Assembly (NCBI GenBank): GCA_023231475.1
Contig: JALJEE010000744.1
Coordinates: 1 to 23,983, forward strand
Direction: 5' to 3'
DNA length: 23,983 bases
DNA from: Seison nebaliae
Lineage: Eukaryota; Rotifera; Pararotatoria; Seisonacea; Seisonidae
The notes under the pieces are model-generated. The model was not told where the DNA came from and searched no databases. It saw only the letters and a program-made list of their open reading frames with translations. The position numbers and the translations under genes were made by a program. Each line of letters starts with the position of its first letter. Within the stretch, counting starts at the first letter, position 1. Shown here in pieces: positions 8,894 to 19,019 of the stretch.

Positions 8894-9715
8894 ATGAGCG
8901 AAACAGCAAATGATAAAGGAGAATTGTCACGAAAGAATAAATTGAAAAGATGGACCAATTTCATTAAATTATGTGACAGTATCGACAATATAATGGAAAT
9001 TACAAGGAAAATGGCAGTAATGACCTCTTCCAATGATACGAGTTTACCCAGTAGTGTTGTTGGAGATCAAATGTCAACAATTGTTGATCTTTTGAAAGTA
9101 ATACAAACGATCGCTGATGATAAATCATATGAGAATAATTTAGGAGAATTACCAATTCCAATGGAATTATTACAACGAGTAGATAATGCAGAGAATCCAC
9201 AACGACTTACATTACATGCTATCCAAACGGTATTTCGTCGCAATTTGGAAGATACAAATCGGATAAGTTCTCTTTGTAATCTTCGATCAGCATTGATGGC
9301 TGTCCTTCATACGGAAATGCCAGAAAGTATGTTTACTTATCGAGCAGTTCAAGAAACTGGTCCGAAAACCAAAGAGAACATTTTGAAGAAGATTCTCAAT
9401 AAAACTATTGACGATGATATGGATCTTGCTGATCAATTGGAGAGAGTAAATATGTCAAAAAATGAGGAAACTGATGAGGAAACTGATGGAAGTGAAAGTG
9501 ATTTAAATGGAAATAGAGAAATTCAAAATTCTCCCGAACCATCAACAGAATCTTTTGTAAACATAGATATTGATGAAGGTGAATTGGATGAAAATTCAAA
9601 AATTTCAACAGAAGAAAATAATAATAAAAATGAAAATGAAACAGAGATGAATGAAAATAATGAATGCCAAACAACAAATGAGAATGATGAAATGAAGGAT
9701 GTGGATGAATGCTAA
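8894..9715 (+). CDS. MED10: Mediator complex subunit 10, with acidic C-terminal extension
   Basis: This is a single-exon frame of 273 residues. MED10 is a conserved middle-module subunit of Mediator, linking transcription factors to RNA polymerase II in the nucleus. Residues about 20-152 match the family pattern: an N-terminal helix, then IPMELLQRVDNAENPQ (88-103, compare the family's P-L-E-V-F-E-Y-I-D-x-G-R-N-P-Q), then a helix ending in LRSALMAVLHTEMPESMFTYR (compare FKSLLxxELxxxFPExMAxYR). After residue 160 comes a tail of more than 100 residues dominated by Glu, Asp, Asn, Thr and Ser, absent from the short (about 135-residue) animal MED10. The stop lies only 35 nt from the stop of the opposing small frame at 9750, so the 3' ends probably overlap. 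The call is firm for the domain; the role of the tail is unknown. Confidence 0.87.
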   Translation: MSETANDKGELSRKNKLKRWTNFIKLCDSIDNIMEITRKMAVMTSSNDTSLPSSVVGDQMSTIVDLLKVIQTIADDKSYENNLGELPIPMELLQRVDNAENPQRLTLHAIQTVFRRNLEDTNRISSLCNLRSALMAVLHTEMPESMFTYRAVQETGPKTKENILKKILNKTIDDDMDLADQLERVNMSKNEETDEETDGSESDLNGNREIQNSPEPSTESFVNIDIDEGELDENSKISTEENNNKNENETEMNENNECQTTNENDEMKDVDEC

Positions 9716-9749
9716 AACAATTTAATACTTAAAAAATGAACAACGAAAA

Positions 9750-9947
9750 TTATTTATCTCGTTGGCTATCTGTATGTAATGGCACTAAATGACGTTTAAT
9801 TGTATCATTCAATCGCAATTTATTGAGAAACATCGCAATCTGTTCACCAATCGTACTCTTCTTATAACTCATCGAAGTACTTTCGCGATTTTCCAATAAT
9901 CGATTTTTTGGTAAATCTATAATGTTTCCATGATGATTCTGCTCCAT
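9750..9947 (-). CDS. 65-residue hypothetical protein
   Basis: A short frame begins at an ATG at 9947; the frame is open a little further upstream, but only from a TTG. The product is hydrophilic, has no signal peptide or membrane segment, and ends in a possible amphipathic helix (IGEQIAMFLNKLRLNDTIK) followed by HLVPLHTDSQRDK. I do not recognise it. It lies 290 nt downstream of DMAC2L on the same strand and converges on MED10 with 35 nt between stops. It could be a genuine micro-protein, the last exon of a gene whose earlier exons I cannot find, or a chance frame. The length alone does not exclude chance in this base composition. Confidence 0.35.
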   Translation of the reverse strand: MEQNHHGNIIDLPKNRLLENRESTSMSYKKSTIGEQIAMFLNKLRLNDTIKRHLVPLHTDSQRDK

Positions 9948-10139
9948 CACTTCCAAAAATAATTATAGCGAATTTGTAATGATGAAAAGAAAAAAAATTA
10001 TTTTTTAAGAATTTTTTTTTTTCAAAAAATAATCAATTTCTCAATGAATTTGAGACAGTACAACAATTACGATACAGAAAGGAAAAATCAAAACAAAAAT
10101 TTTAATAAAGGAACTCTCATTTCTCTTATGATATAGTAG

Positions 10140-10159
10140 TATATATATATATATATATT
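10140..10159. repeat. TA dinucleotide microsatellite
   Basis: About nine to ten uninterrupted AT units lie between DMAC2L and the 65-residue frame. This is a simple repeat likely to vary in length. Confidence 0.9.
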
Positions 10160-10237
10160 AAGTAATTAGATTTCAATCATTAAAATGAACAATAAGAAAA
10201 TGAACAGAAATATTTTTCTTCAATTTCTCAATGATAA

Positions 10238-10807
10238 TTATTTCTCATCTGTTTCTTTCGATTGCCACAATATTCTGCAATTGGGGAGTTTGTCTTGTAA
10301 AATCGTTTTACATTCTTCCTCATTCGTTATTTGAGGTAAGGAATATAAATCGAGAAATTTTAAATTTGTCAATTCACCCAAATAAATTATTCCATTATCA
10401 GTCACTTCAGTTGCATGAATTATTCGTAATGTTTCCAAACTTCTCTTCAATGGATATAATCGAAATAAACATTCGTCGTTAAGATGAGGACATGCGATCA
10501 TTTCAAATTTTTTCAAATATTCCAAACCGATTAAATGTTGAAATCCTTCCGAATTGATAGTTGCCGTTTTCGCATAAATCTCTTCGATCTTAAAAGTGTT
10601 CTTTCCACCTGGTGGTAAACCATTATAATCAGTTATTCGATTTCCCCAATTCTTAAATTTGACATGTGCTCCATTCTTCAATAACCATTCGGCACACACA
10701 CGTTCTGCACCGACTAATCTTATTCGTTCGACATCAACTCGATTCCAGATATGATCCAACCAATGCCAGAAAGTTCTTTTACTACCCACCGTATTTTTGA
10801 GAAACAT
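10238..10807 (-). CDS. DMAC2L: DMAC2L / ATP synthase subunit s-like (factor B) mitochondrial protein
   Basis: This encodes 189 residues from an ATG at 10807. It matches the ATP5S/DMAC2L family closely: FWHWLDHIWNRVDVERI (13-29, compare F-W-G-W-L-N-A-V-F-N-K-V-D-Y-D-R-I), VGAERVCAEWLLKNGA (32-47), then ITDYNGLPPG (58-67), followed by LRR-like repeats (about 85-180) with CPHLNDECLFRL and EVTDNGIIYLGELTNLKFL. The family acts in the mitochondrial matrix and inner membrane in ATP synthase function and respiratory-chain assembly. The N-terminus is some 20 residues shorter than in mammals, so the targeting peptide is reduced or sits on an upstream exon I cannot place. The frame starts only 90 nt after the neighbouring membrane-protein stop on the same strand, leaving little room for a separate promoter. 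Confidence 0.92.
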   Translation of the reverse strand: MFLKNTVGSKRTFWHWLDHIWNRVDVERIRLVGAERVCAEWLLKNGAHVKFKNWGNRITDYNGLPPGGKNTFKIEEIYAKTATINSEGFQHLIGLEYLKKFEMIACPHLNDECLFRLYPLKRSLETLRIIHATEVTDNGIIYLGELTNLKFLDLYSLPQITNEEECKTILQDKLPNCRILWQSKETDEK

Positions 10808-10873
10808 AAATAAATAAATTAATTGAGAAAATTAATTGTTGAGACGAAAATTAAAATTTCCTCTTTTGCTCTG

Positions 10874-10879
10874 TTTATT
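10874..10879 (-). promoter_or_regulatory. Possible polyadenylation signal of the membrane-protein gene
   Basis: AATAAA on the minus strand lies 18 nt after the stop at 10897, inside the 90-nt gap before DMAC2L. Confidence 0.4.
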
Positions 10880-10896
10880 TACGAAAAAAATAAATT

Positions 10897-11574
10897 TTAT
10901 TTTAATACCCAATTTAATTCGAGTTCTTCTCGTACAACTGGTCCCCCAACAATGATTGGTTGCATAGGCTTCTTGTTCTCCATCATCACTTTCGGATTCT
11001 CCAAATTGGTGAAGATATCATCTAATAAATTGACGAACAGCTTATTAGCATTATCCGAATGGTTATTCCGATTCTTATTCTCTAAATTCAATTTGGTCTC
11101 ATTTGAAATTAATTTCAAATTTTTATTATTCCAATTCTGAGATAAATCATTTACATCATGTCCTTTATTCACATATGATTGTCGCGCATATTTATGTGGC
11201 ATATGATGATGATGTTGTTGTGATTGTTGTTGTTGTTGTTGTGGATGATATGGATTTTCTTCGAGAGTATTTCTTGGATGGGTTGACAGTCTTGAAATAG
11301 CTTTCTTTTTCAAATGATGACCCGATCGAGAACTAGTCCAAATGTAGTAGATATTGACAACTATTGCAATTATGGCGATAACGCCCAAAACTCCCATTCC
11401 GATAAATGCTGACATCAATAAATGATTATTTGCTCGCTGAACGGTGGCATATGATGTACTGCTATCTAGAATTACTGCAGAATTATTGGCATTACGAGGG
11501 AAGTGTCCATAAGATCGTTTGAAATGATAAACAAGATTTATTCGTTCCAAACTTTCATCTGCGATAAGATGCAT
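10897..11574 (-). CDS. Single-pass membrane protein with poly-Gln/His cytoplasmic tail, function unknown
   Basis: I chose the ATG at 11574 (225 residues); the frame stays open to 11631 but only through a TTG. A strong membrane segment covers residues about 52-79 (LLMSAFIGMGVLGVIAIIAI, ending VVNIYYIW). Before it lies a short segment with an NNS glycosylation site and no clear signal peptide, so a signal-anchor type III protein is possible, or an upstream leader exon is missing. After it comes a basic stretch (HHLKKKAISR), then six Gln encoded by TTG repeats at 11224-11241, His-rich and Asn-rich low-complexity sequence, and the ending GGPVVREELELNWVLK. I do not recognise the family. The gene sits between the aminopeptidase and DMAC2L, all on the minus strand, with gaps of 307 and 90 nt. 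Confidence 0.6.
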   Translation of the reverse strand: MHLIADESLERINLVYHFKRSYGHFPRNANNSAVILDSSTSYATVQRANNHLLMSAFIGMGVLGVIAIIAIVVNIYYIWTSSRSGHHLKKKAISRLSTHPRNTLEENPYHPQQQQQQSQQHHHHMPHKYARQSYVNKGHDVNDLSQNWNNKNLKLISNETKLNLENKNRNNHSDNANKLFVNLLDDIFTNLENPKVMMENKKPMQPIIVGGPVVREELELNWVLK

Positions 11575-11711
11575 GTGTCGTCGAAATTGATGATGTTTTG
11601 ATGGAAGTTTATGATGTTGAAAGTAGATCAAATAGAATTGGAATTCAATTTAAAAAATAATTTCTAATTTTTATTGATTTTTTTCTTCAACTTAAATGAT
11701 CGGAATACAGT

Positions 11712-11717
11712 TTTATT
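11712..11717 (-). promoter_or_regulatory. Possible polyadenylation signal of the aminopeptidase gene
   Basis: AATAAA on the minus strand is 164 nt past the aminopeptidase stop and close to the start of the next minus-strand gene, so termination of one and initiation of the other are crowded together. Confidence 0.3.
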
Positions 11718-11880
11718 GAAAATGGGGAAATAAGTTAAAAAGAAAAATATCATCATGTAAATCTCTTTTTTTTTTAAAAATACAAATTATTGAAGTTCTC
11801 TACAATCGATCAATCAATCATCTATACACGAAACAAGCGAAAAGAATGAAAAGGAAAAGGAAAATTTTCGTATCCATCAA

Positions 11881-14800
11881 CTAGTTTCTGATGACAAGCG
11901 AATAATTGTGCATCCAGTCACATATCGGCTTCTCATATTTCGTCCTCCAATATATGTTCGCATCAATTCGATCGAACACATAAGCGATCGCATTCGATGC
12001 ACTACCAAAAGATACACCTTTATATTTCTCATTTAACATTTTCGTTATCTATTAAAGATATTGCTATTACTTCAACTAAAAATTATTATAATTTAAACTT
12101 TATCTTTTGTTTTCACGTCACTAATTCGTATACAAGTTGATTCAATTATGGCCCCAAGAAGAAATAGATTTGTTCCAAGCCTACAAGAAAATAATTTAAA
12201 TTATATTCGAATTATTATCGAAAATAATTATTTATAACTTTTCATAGATATCATCAAATTGAGAAAAGAGAAATTCTAATGCCACTTCTTTCGATTCACT
12301 CGATCCCATGGCGAAATGAGAAAATATTTTCCTGATATCTCCAATAGGAATAATCTTCGGATCCAATGTCCAATTCAAATATCTGAAACAAGAATAATAA
12401 TAATAAAAATAATCTTGAAAAATTAGAAAATAAGAACCTCATCAAAAGTTTCTTATCTTTGGAAAAAGCCAAAGCTCTCATCAATGTCACTTGTTCTACG
12501 GGACCGACATTTCTCGATTTCTTCCATAAATTCATCCAATCTCCTGGTGTTCCGTGTTGAATGCCAATGCAAAACATAATCTCGGCACTTGCTTGTTGAG
12601 GCCATTGGTTCTTCGTAAGATAATTCCGAAGTATTTTACGTGCATCTTTTATTATAATATTTGTGCTATTACCCTTCGCATGTAAACCGATTAACGATCC
12701 TACTGTATTTTTAGCCCATCTAATCAAATTGAAATATTTTATTATACTATGTTAATAAGAAAAGAGAAACCTCTCTTGTAATAGTAAAACTTTGAAGATA
12801 GCGGTATGATAGTGGTCGAATGTCGATTTCATTACATCTGCTATGAAAATCTGTCAAAGTTTATTTTAAATAATTATAGTTCAAGTACTAAACCTCGATA
12901 TCATTAAAACATTTCTTCGAATTGATTTTCGCGGCAATTGATAAAATTTCTATTTCGAATGTCTTCAATGGTGCATAAATTCGTTCATCTCTGATGTAAC
13001 AGGCCAAGTCTAGGACGAATTGATAAGGAAGCATACCAGCTCTAATAGTGAAAGAAAATAGAAATATAATTTAATAAATTGATGAAGTAAACGAGGCAAA
13101 ATTAAAGGCGTCATCTAAAAGACCAGCACGTTCGGATGACTCGAATATTTGTGGATTTCGCTTCAACAAACTAGTAATACGAGACCACATAATCAAGTCG
13201 TATTGAACACGATAATATCCACTTCGATGAACATTCCCCACAATAATATTGGAAGAATTGATATGATTATATTGAGGAATAATTAATGTTTCTGAGAGAG
13301 AATGAATATGTCGAATGAAAAGTTTGAAATTAAGTTAACCATTCTTCAAATTCATCCAAATTCTTTTATCTTTCTGACGACGTTTATTAATCAACGCATA
13401 TTGGAATGGAATATACCACTTATATCTAATGAAATGGAAAGATAAATATTTGGAGATTTAAGGAAGAAATCAACTTGTAAACACTCTCATTTGCATTGAA
13501 TGTTTTATTTGCGGTTAATAAGAAATATTGTTGATTTAATTGGAATTTATTTCCTTCCACATGTTTCACATGAACATACGGATAACCTTTCTGTAATATC
13601 CAACTGTTCATCACTTCCGCTATATTAACGGTACTAAACTGGAGAAATGAATTAAAAAATTTTTAATTAAAAGATTATTTAAAATTCGAAAATTAAATTT
13701 AGGGAACTTCATTCAATGTCGCCCACAATTTATCCATACCAGCATTTTTATACTGATTATCTGCGATATATTTCCTGAGAGCAAGTTGGAAGGCTTCCCT
13801 TCCCATAATAGCACGTAACATTCTCATTATACTGTTACCCTTGTCATAAGAGATTGCATCGAAATACATTTGGATATGTTTCGGATTGGAAATTTTCGTC
13901 GAAATAGCATGAGATGTAGGCAATGCATCCAAATCCATAACATTCATCACATCTTTCACTAGTTGGAGATCATTCTATTATTATTATTTCAATTATTCAT
14001 AAATTCTGTTCGACTAACTACTTTCCATTCAGGATACACTTGAGCCATCGGAAAATACATCAATATGGAAGCGAATGCTTCATTCAACCACAAATCATTC
14101 CACCAGTCCAATGTCACTAAATTGCCAAACCACTAAAAATCAAAATATGAAAATATTTCAAATTTCAAGTTCTAACTGAATGTGACACTTCGTGTGCTAT
14201 TACCATGAAAATGTGAAAAAGTGATGATTCGTTCGGAACATCATTATTATATAACAAGTTTGTTGAACGGTAAATAACCAGACCCCAATTCTCCATGGCA
14301 CCAGCTTGAAAATCAGGAACTGCCACATGATCTTTTATGATTTATGAAAAACGAATGATAAAAAAATGAATAATGAAACCAGTTTTGGGAATGACTTCTT
14401 TCAAATCGAAAAATGTTTGGAAAAATCTGTAACACATTTTGATGTAATTTATAGCAACGCCATGCTGTAATTTATGATTTGGTATAGACCAGACACGAAT
14501 CTAAAAAAAGAAGAGAAATGAAAAAAAGATATTTTAAAAAACTCACAATTGGTTTGTCCCATCCATTTGCTTCTGTTGCTACTAAATCACCTACAACCCA
14601 CGCTAGAATATAAGTGGACATAAGTGGAGTTGGATCATAATCAGTTGTTTGCCATTCTTCATCTTCTTCTCCTACGATATTAAGTCCATTCCATTTGGGA
14701 TGTGGTTGAAAGTGATAACCATTCCATTGGAGTGGAGTGAATAAAAATTTCGGTTTTGAAGTAATTTGACGGTTAGCGACTGGCATGTTACTTAATGCAA

Positions 14801-16043
14801 CAAATCGTTTCCGATGAGTGGTGGAGAATGTAAAAATTGCTTTTGCTGTCGGTTCATCGAAACAAGGAAAAACTCGTCGAGCAGCGATTGGTTGCAATTG
14901 AGAGGAAGCGATAAAATTCGTTTTATTTTTCTCATCCGTATATTTACTCAAATAGAGACCGCGCAAATCGTTGACATTCATATAACTTCCAAAATTGTCA
15001 ATTCTCAAAGTATAATTAAGACCGGGTCGAAGAGACGTAAAGCCTAAATCGAGTACAATGAAATCATAAGACTCTTCTAGAAAAAATTTGTCTTTAATGG
15101 AAATTGGATTACTGACATTGCCGTTCTCATAAATCCAAATACGATTCAAATCCACATTCAATTTCGACCATCGATGAATGAAAATACTCGATAATGATTT
15201 GGGATCAGCATCGTTTGCTACGTTAATCGTAATGTTGACGTTACCGAAATAAGTGGCGGTGACAGGATCGATTGTGAGATGTAAACGATAATGTGTCGGT
15301 TTAATGTTTTTGATATCAAGACGAAGTGACAAATTACTCGGATCGAAATGATGAGGGGATGATTCATAGAATTTCTTCATGACATCCCAATTGGTGAGAT
15401 TGAATGGAATCCTAAAGAATGAACTCTTCTTCATCGCCAATTTGGGTGGGATACATGTCGAATAAATATTATTGCCCTTCTCCCCTAACAATTTGAAGAA
15501 ATTAACATTATTTCTGCGAAATTCTATCGTGGTATTCATATTGCCGATGATATTGTTAAATTTCGTATAGACCTTATACAAATGATAACAAACATCTTTC
15601 GAATTATTCTTCAATCTCTGTTTCGATTTTCGAACAAGAGTATTATAAAATAATTCTTCCGTTTGTCGAGATGACGACCGATCTGAAAGTTTATCGATAT
15701 CGTTTCTTGTTTGTGCTGTCGTTGATGGTTGAGTGTGCACAAAATTTTTCCAACATTCATATCGAACACATCGATATGTTAAGAGAAGGAAAACAAGAAT
15801 GATAATAAAACAAATCAAAAATAAGAATAATAAAAAAAAATGATATATTCGATTACGTTTCATGCGTTTCTTCGTCGTTAACAATGTCTCCAATTCCTTC
15901 CCATAAGATATTCGATTCGATCTCTTTAAAATTAGTGGAGACATATCATCCGAAACTTTCATTGGCAACGATTTCTTTTTTCCATTTTCCCCAATATTAT
16001 CGTTATTGTTGTTGTTGATGCCATTATAGTTATCATCGTTCAT
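11881..16043 (-). CDS. Membrane alanyl aminopeptidase-like M1 zinc metallopeptidase, 14 exons
   Basis: Exons, 5' to 3': 16043-14547, 14500-14380, 14331-14177, 14132-14022, 13974-13708, 13638-13475, 13425-13340, 13291-13093, 13041-12894, 12850-12771, 12719-12438, 12382-12239, 12180-12099, 12048-11881. All junctions are GT-AG and keep frame, giving 1,167 residues. Introns are 43-69 nt. Order: Asn-rich cytoplasmic tail, membrane anchor about 67-90 (type II), a long stem, then the M1 domain from about 240 ([11 protein letters not shown]). The exopeptidase motif GAMENW is at 550-555. Zinc ligands are His586 and His590 (HEVSH) and Glu609 exactly 18 residues on (WLNE); Glu587 is the general base and Tyr671 (ISYDKG) the likely catalytic tyrosine. 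A C-terminal ERAP1-like domain ends [11 protein letters not shown]. Such ectoenzymes trim N-terminal residues from peptides. Odd: Ser591 replaces the usual Gln before WFGN, and the stem is long. Confidence 0.93.
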
Positions 16044-19019
16044 TTCCCAAATTCACCGGAAATTATAAGATTTCTATTGACAGATTAATGCTAAAGACAA
16101 AAATTAAAAATTCTAAGAAAAATAATTAAAATGAGTTTAATTAAGACCATTCGTCTAAAGAGGAAGGGAAATTGAAGTAATTAGATGGTAAATTTAGATT
16201 AATTATGAGTGAGGAGAGAATCATTCGAATTTCTACGGGCAATAAAGAAGAATAGGTCAGCGCTTAATGATAAACCAACTTCATTTTCATCTTAATGAGA
16301 CTATAATTGCGAAAAGTGTTGATAGTTAATATGAAATTCTTCACCGCTCTAATATTAATATGCCAATGCAACAACCAACCGGAAACAGATTTTCTAACTT
16401 GATTCAATTGGAATGGAATTTTGGGAATGAGTTACCTTAAAAATAGAATTCTAACAAAATTTCGATTGAATCTCATTCATCGAAATGATGAAAACGTGCG
16501 AAATTACCAAATTCCTAGATATCTCGCTAAAACATCACAGAATATTGAAAATATTTTCCACTTTTGTTGCGATGCAAATGAATGAGTATTGTGCAGAATG
16601 ACTTAATCACTGATCTTATCTCGTTAGCATGTAACATGTGTGAAACGTTTCTTTTAATGACCTACGTGTTCCGACACTTGATGATTAATTATCTTGTGCC
16701 AATTCCTTCAAGAGTTAAATTCTTTGATTCTCCTCTATGCATCACATTTTCATTTCAGAACATTATTATATTTCAATGTGCCATCTTACTTGTGCCATTG
16801 ATAAAAAACAGATAGATAGATAATAGTTAAATGAAAAATATCTGATTGTCCTAAAACACCAATATCAGAGTTATTCTCCAATCGACATGGAATTCTTATA
16901 AAATTTTTTTTGCACCAAGTGTTATGGCTTAATCATGTGTCGTTCCGAAACTCAATTCCATTTTTGACAACGGTTAATTCTACATTTCCCCCACCAAAGT
17001 ACATGCGAAGATAGTTCCCGAATCTTGATAATCATTATGAAATGATCTCAATTAAACTAATCAGTATCTGTTAGAGTAGTTTGGAAGAGATTAATATAAA
17101 CCATGATTGCCTTCATCATTTTGTCTGTTTTGAAAATTATGAAGAAAACATTATCAAATCCACAATAATAATATAATACTAAATAAATAATAAGATTAAA
17201 ATATGATGAATAGTAAAATGAAGATGATTATACTTATGAAATACTGACTTAAATCAAATAGTGGAATTAAAATAAAATTACTAATTAAGATTGGTTATGG
17301 TTTTCTTGAGTTTGTTGTCGAATGAAAACATTCAATTGAAACTGGTTTCAGGCAAATTAATTAAAATTCTGATGGAATAGATTTATTCATAATTCATTTC
17401 TCACGAAAAAAGATTGATAAGTTCTCAAGTCCTAAAATTTACTCATATAATTCTTAATTGGTCATGAAAATGATTTAAATAATAATAATTAAATAATTAA
17501 ATAAAATAAAATGACATTACGTCAAAAAATAAAGTTCTGTTACAATGAAATTAAAAATTAAAAATTATATGTGAAATCAATGATTTTTTGATGAACAACA
17601 ATCAATTGAATATTAAACACTTCTCCGAAGGAACGGAAATGTAGTTGTTCTACATTTAATAATTCATGTGTTCTCAATTACTATCAATTCCTCTTGACAA
17701 TTACACAGAATTGAACCATTTTAGTTAAGTAACTTCATTGGAGTGGAACATTGTCATTTTTTGGTATTTCCCCACTGTTAATTTCACAGTGCGAAGTATC
17801 GCCAGTAATCGAAATCAACAGAATTAACAGTTATAATTTTGAACCATTTCCTTAACGCTGCTAATAAGGTAAGATCAGCAGATAATTCTATACCACTCGA
17901 AAATCGTTTAAATATTTAATTATATTATTTTGTTGTAATTTTCAGGTTTATTTCACAGATAAATCTAACAATTTATATAACAATTATTTTTAATTTTAAA
18001 AAGATTATTGCAATTATCTAAATAAATCTGCTTGAAAAATATAAACACAATTATGACTGCAAATGTTATAGACTTAATAAATTAAGGACGCTTTATAAAA
18101 ATGTCCTACGTAATATCTTGGTTAACAAGTGTTTTTCCATGAATGAGAAATAGACTGTTTGTTGCTGAACTGCTCTAAAGAAGCTCTATAGTATATCGTG
18201 TTAATGAAATAAGGAAAATGCACTGCTTATCTCCTAAGTAATCTAGATATTTATCGATCATTATATTATATCATATGTACCTGGAATTACTTTTAACCTA
18301 ATTTTATCTTAAATTCAATTTTTAAGTAGTACAAAAATTTCAGATATAGAAAACATAGTTTTAAAATATACTAATACTACTACAAATGTACCCGCTAGTA
18401 CAAAAGGTTGAATTCCAAAAGGCATCCAAAGGCAGAATTAGAATGGTTGTTTTATATGATCGGTAAAGACAAACTGATGATTTAATATTGGTTAATGACA
18501 TAGTTATATATATATGAATATGATTTTCACAATTTGGTTACGAAAGGTTACTTGATACTACAAAGATACGAATCGACTCTAATAAAAAGAATGTTAGAAT
18601 AATCGACAAGCTAACAAGTAAGATGCATATGTCAAAGATTAGTTTTCATTATAATTTCATTATAAGTGCCAACATTTTTCAATTAATTCAAACTAGAAAC
18701 TGTTTATGATTTATTGTTGAGACTTCAACAGTTTAAACACAACCATATCCAACAAAATTTTACATGCATCAATGTTTTATATTTTTTTAGCTTTTTCTAC
18801 TAACCAGAATATTGTAATCTGGAATGGTATCGACTATGTACTTTCGTCAACTCAAATCATCTCTTTAAAATTTTTTAAAAATTCTTGATATTTGTCTATT
18901 CTAATAAAGTGTTATTCTGCATTATAATGTTATTAAGCATTAATATTGTTTGTTTATTGGTTTACTTCAAAATCCTAACACAGTCTTTGAGAACAAATAA
19001 CATTTGTTCATATAATAAT
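16044..19019. other. 3-kb gene-free stretch
   Basis: No supported gene lies here. It contains the aminopeptidase promoter side (near 16044) and the 3' side of the USP-like gene (near 19019). The longest frame is about 77 codons (16582-16815), consistent with chance. A good donor/acceptor pair at 17869-17945 could mark a spliced non-coding transcript. Around 18393-18480 a short frame reads protein-like (HPKAELEWLFYMIGKDK) but is too brief and broken to name. Confidence 0.5.
18953..18958 (-). promoter_or_regulatory. Possible polyadenylation signal of the USP-like gene
   Basis: AATAAA on the minus strand is 62 nt past the stop of the 641-residue frame, supporting a self-contained single-exon gene. 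Confidence 0.4.

Noticed and set aside
9405-9677. 90-codon minus-strand frame rich in His, Phe and Tyr
   Set aside because: It is the antisense reading of the acidic Asn/Glu-rich MED10 tail, which forces His/Phe/Leu codons.
11575-11631. Extension of the membrane-protein frame upstream of 11574
   Set aside because: The extended start is a TTG. Eukaryotic initiation there is unlikely, so I used the first in-frame ATG. The same reasoning moved the small frame start from 9956 to 9947.
16582-16815. 77-codon plus-strand frame with hydrophobic stretches
   Set aside because: The length is within chance expectation and no motif or signal supports a gene.
18393-18480. Short protein-like reading (HPKAELEWLFYMIGKDK) in a gene-free region
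   Set aside because: It is fewer than 30 residues between stops with no flanking support. It might be a retroelement scrap but cannot be named.
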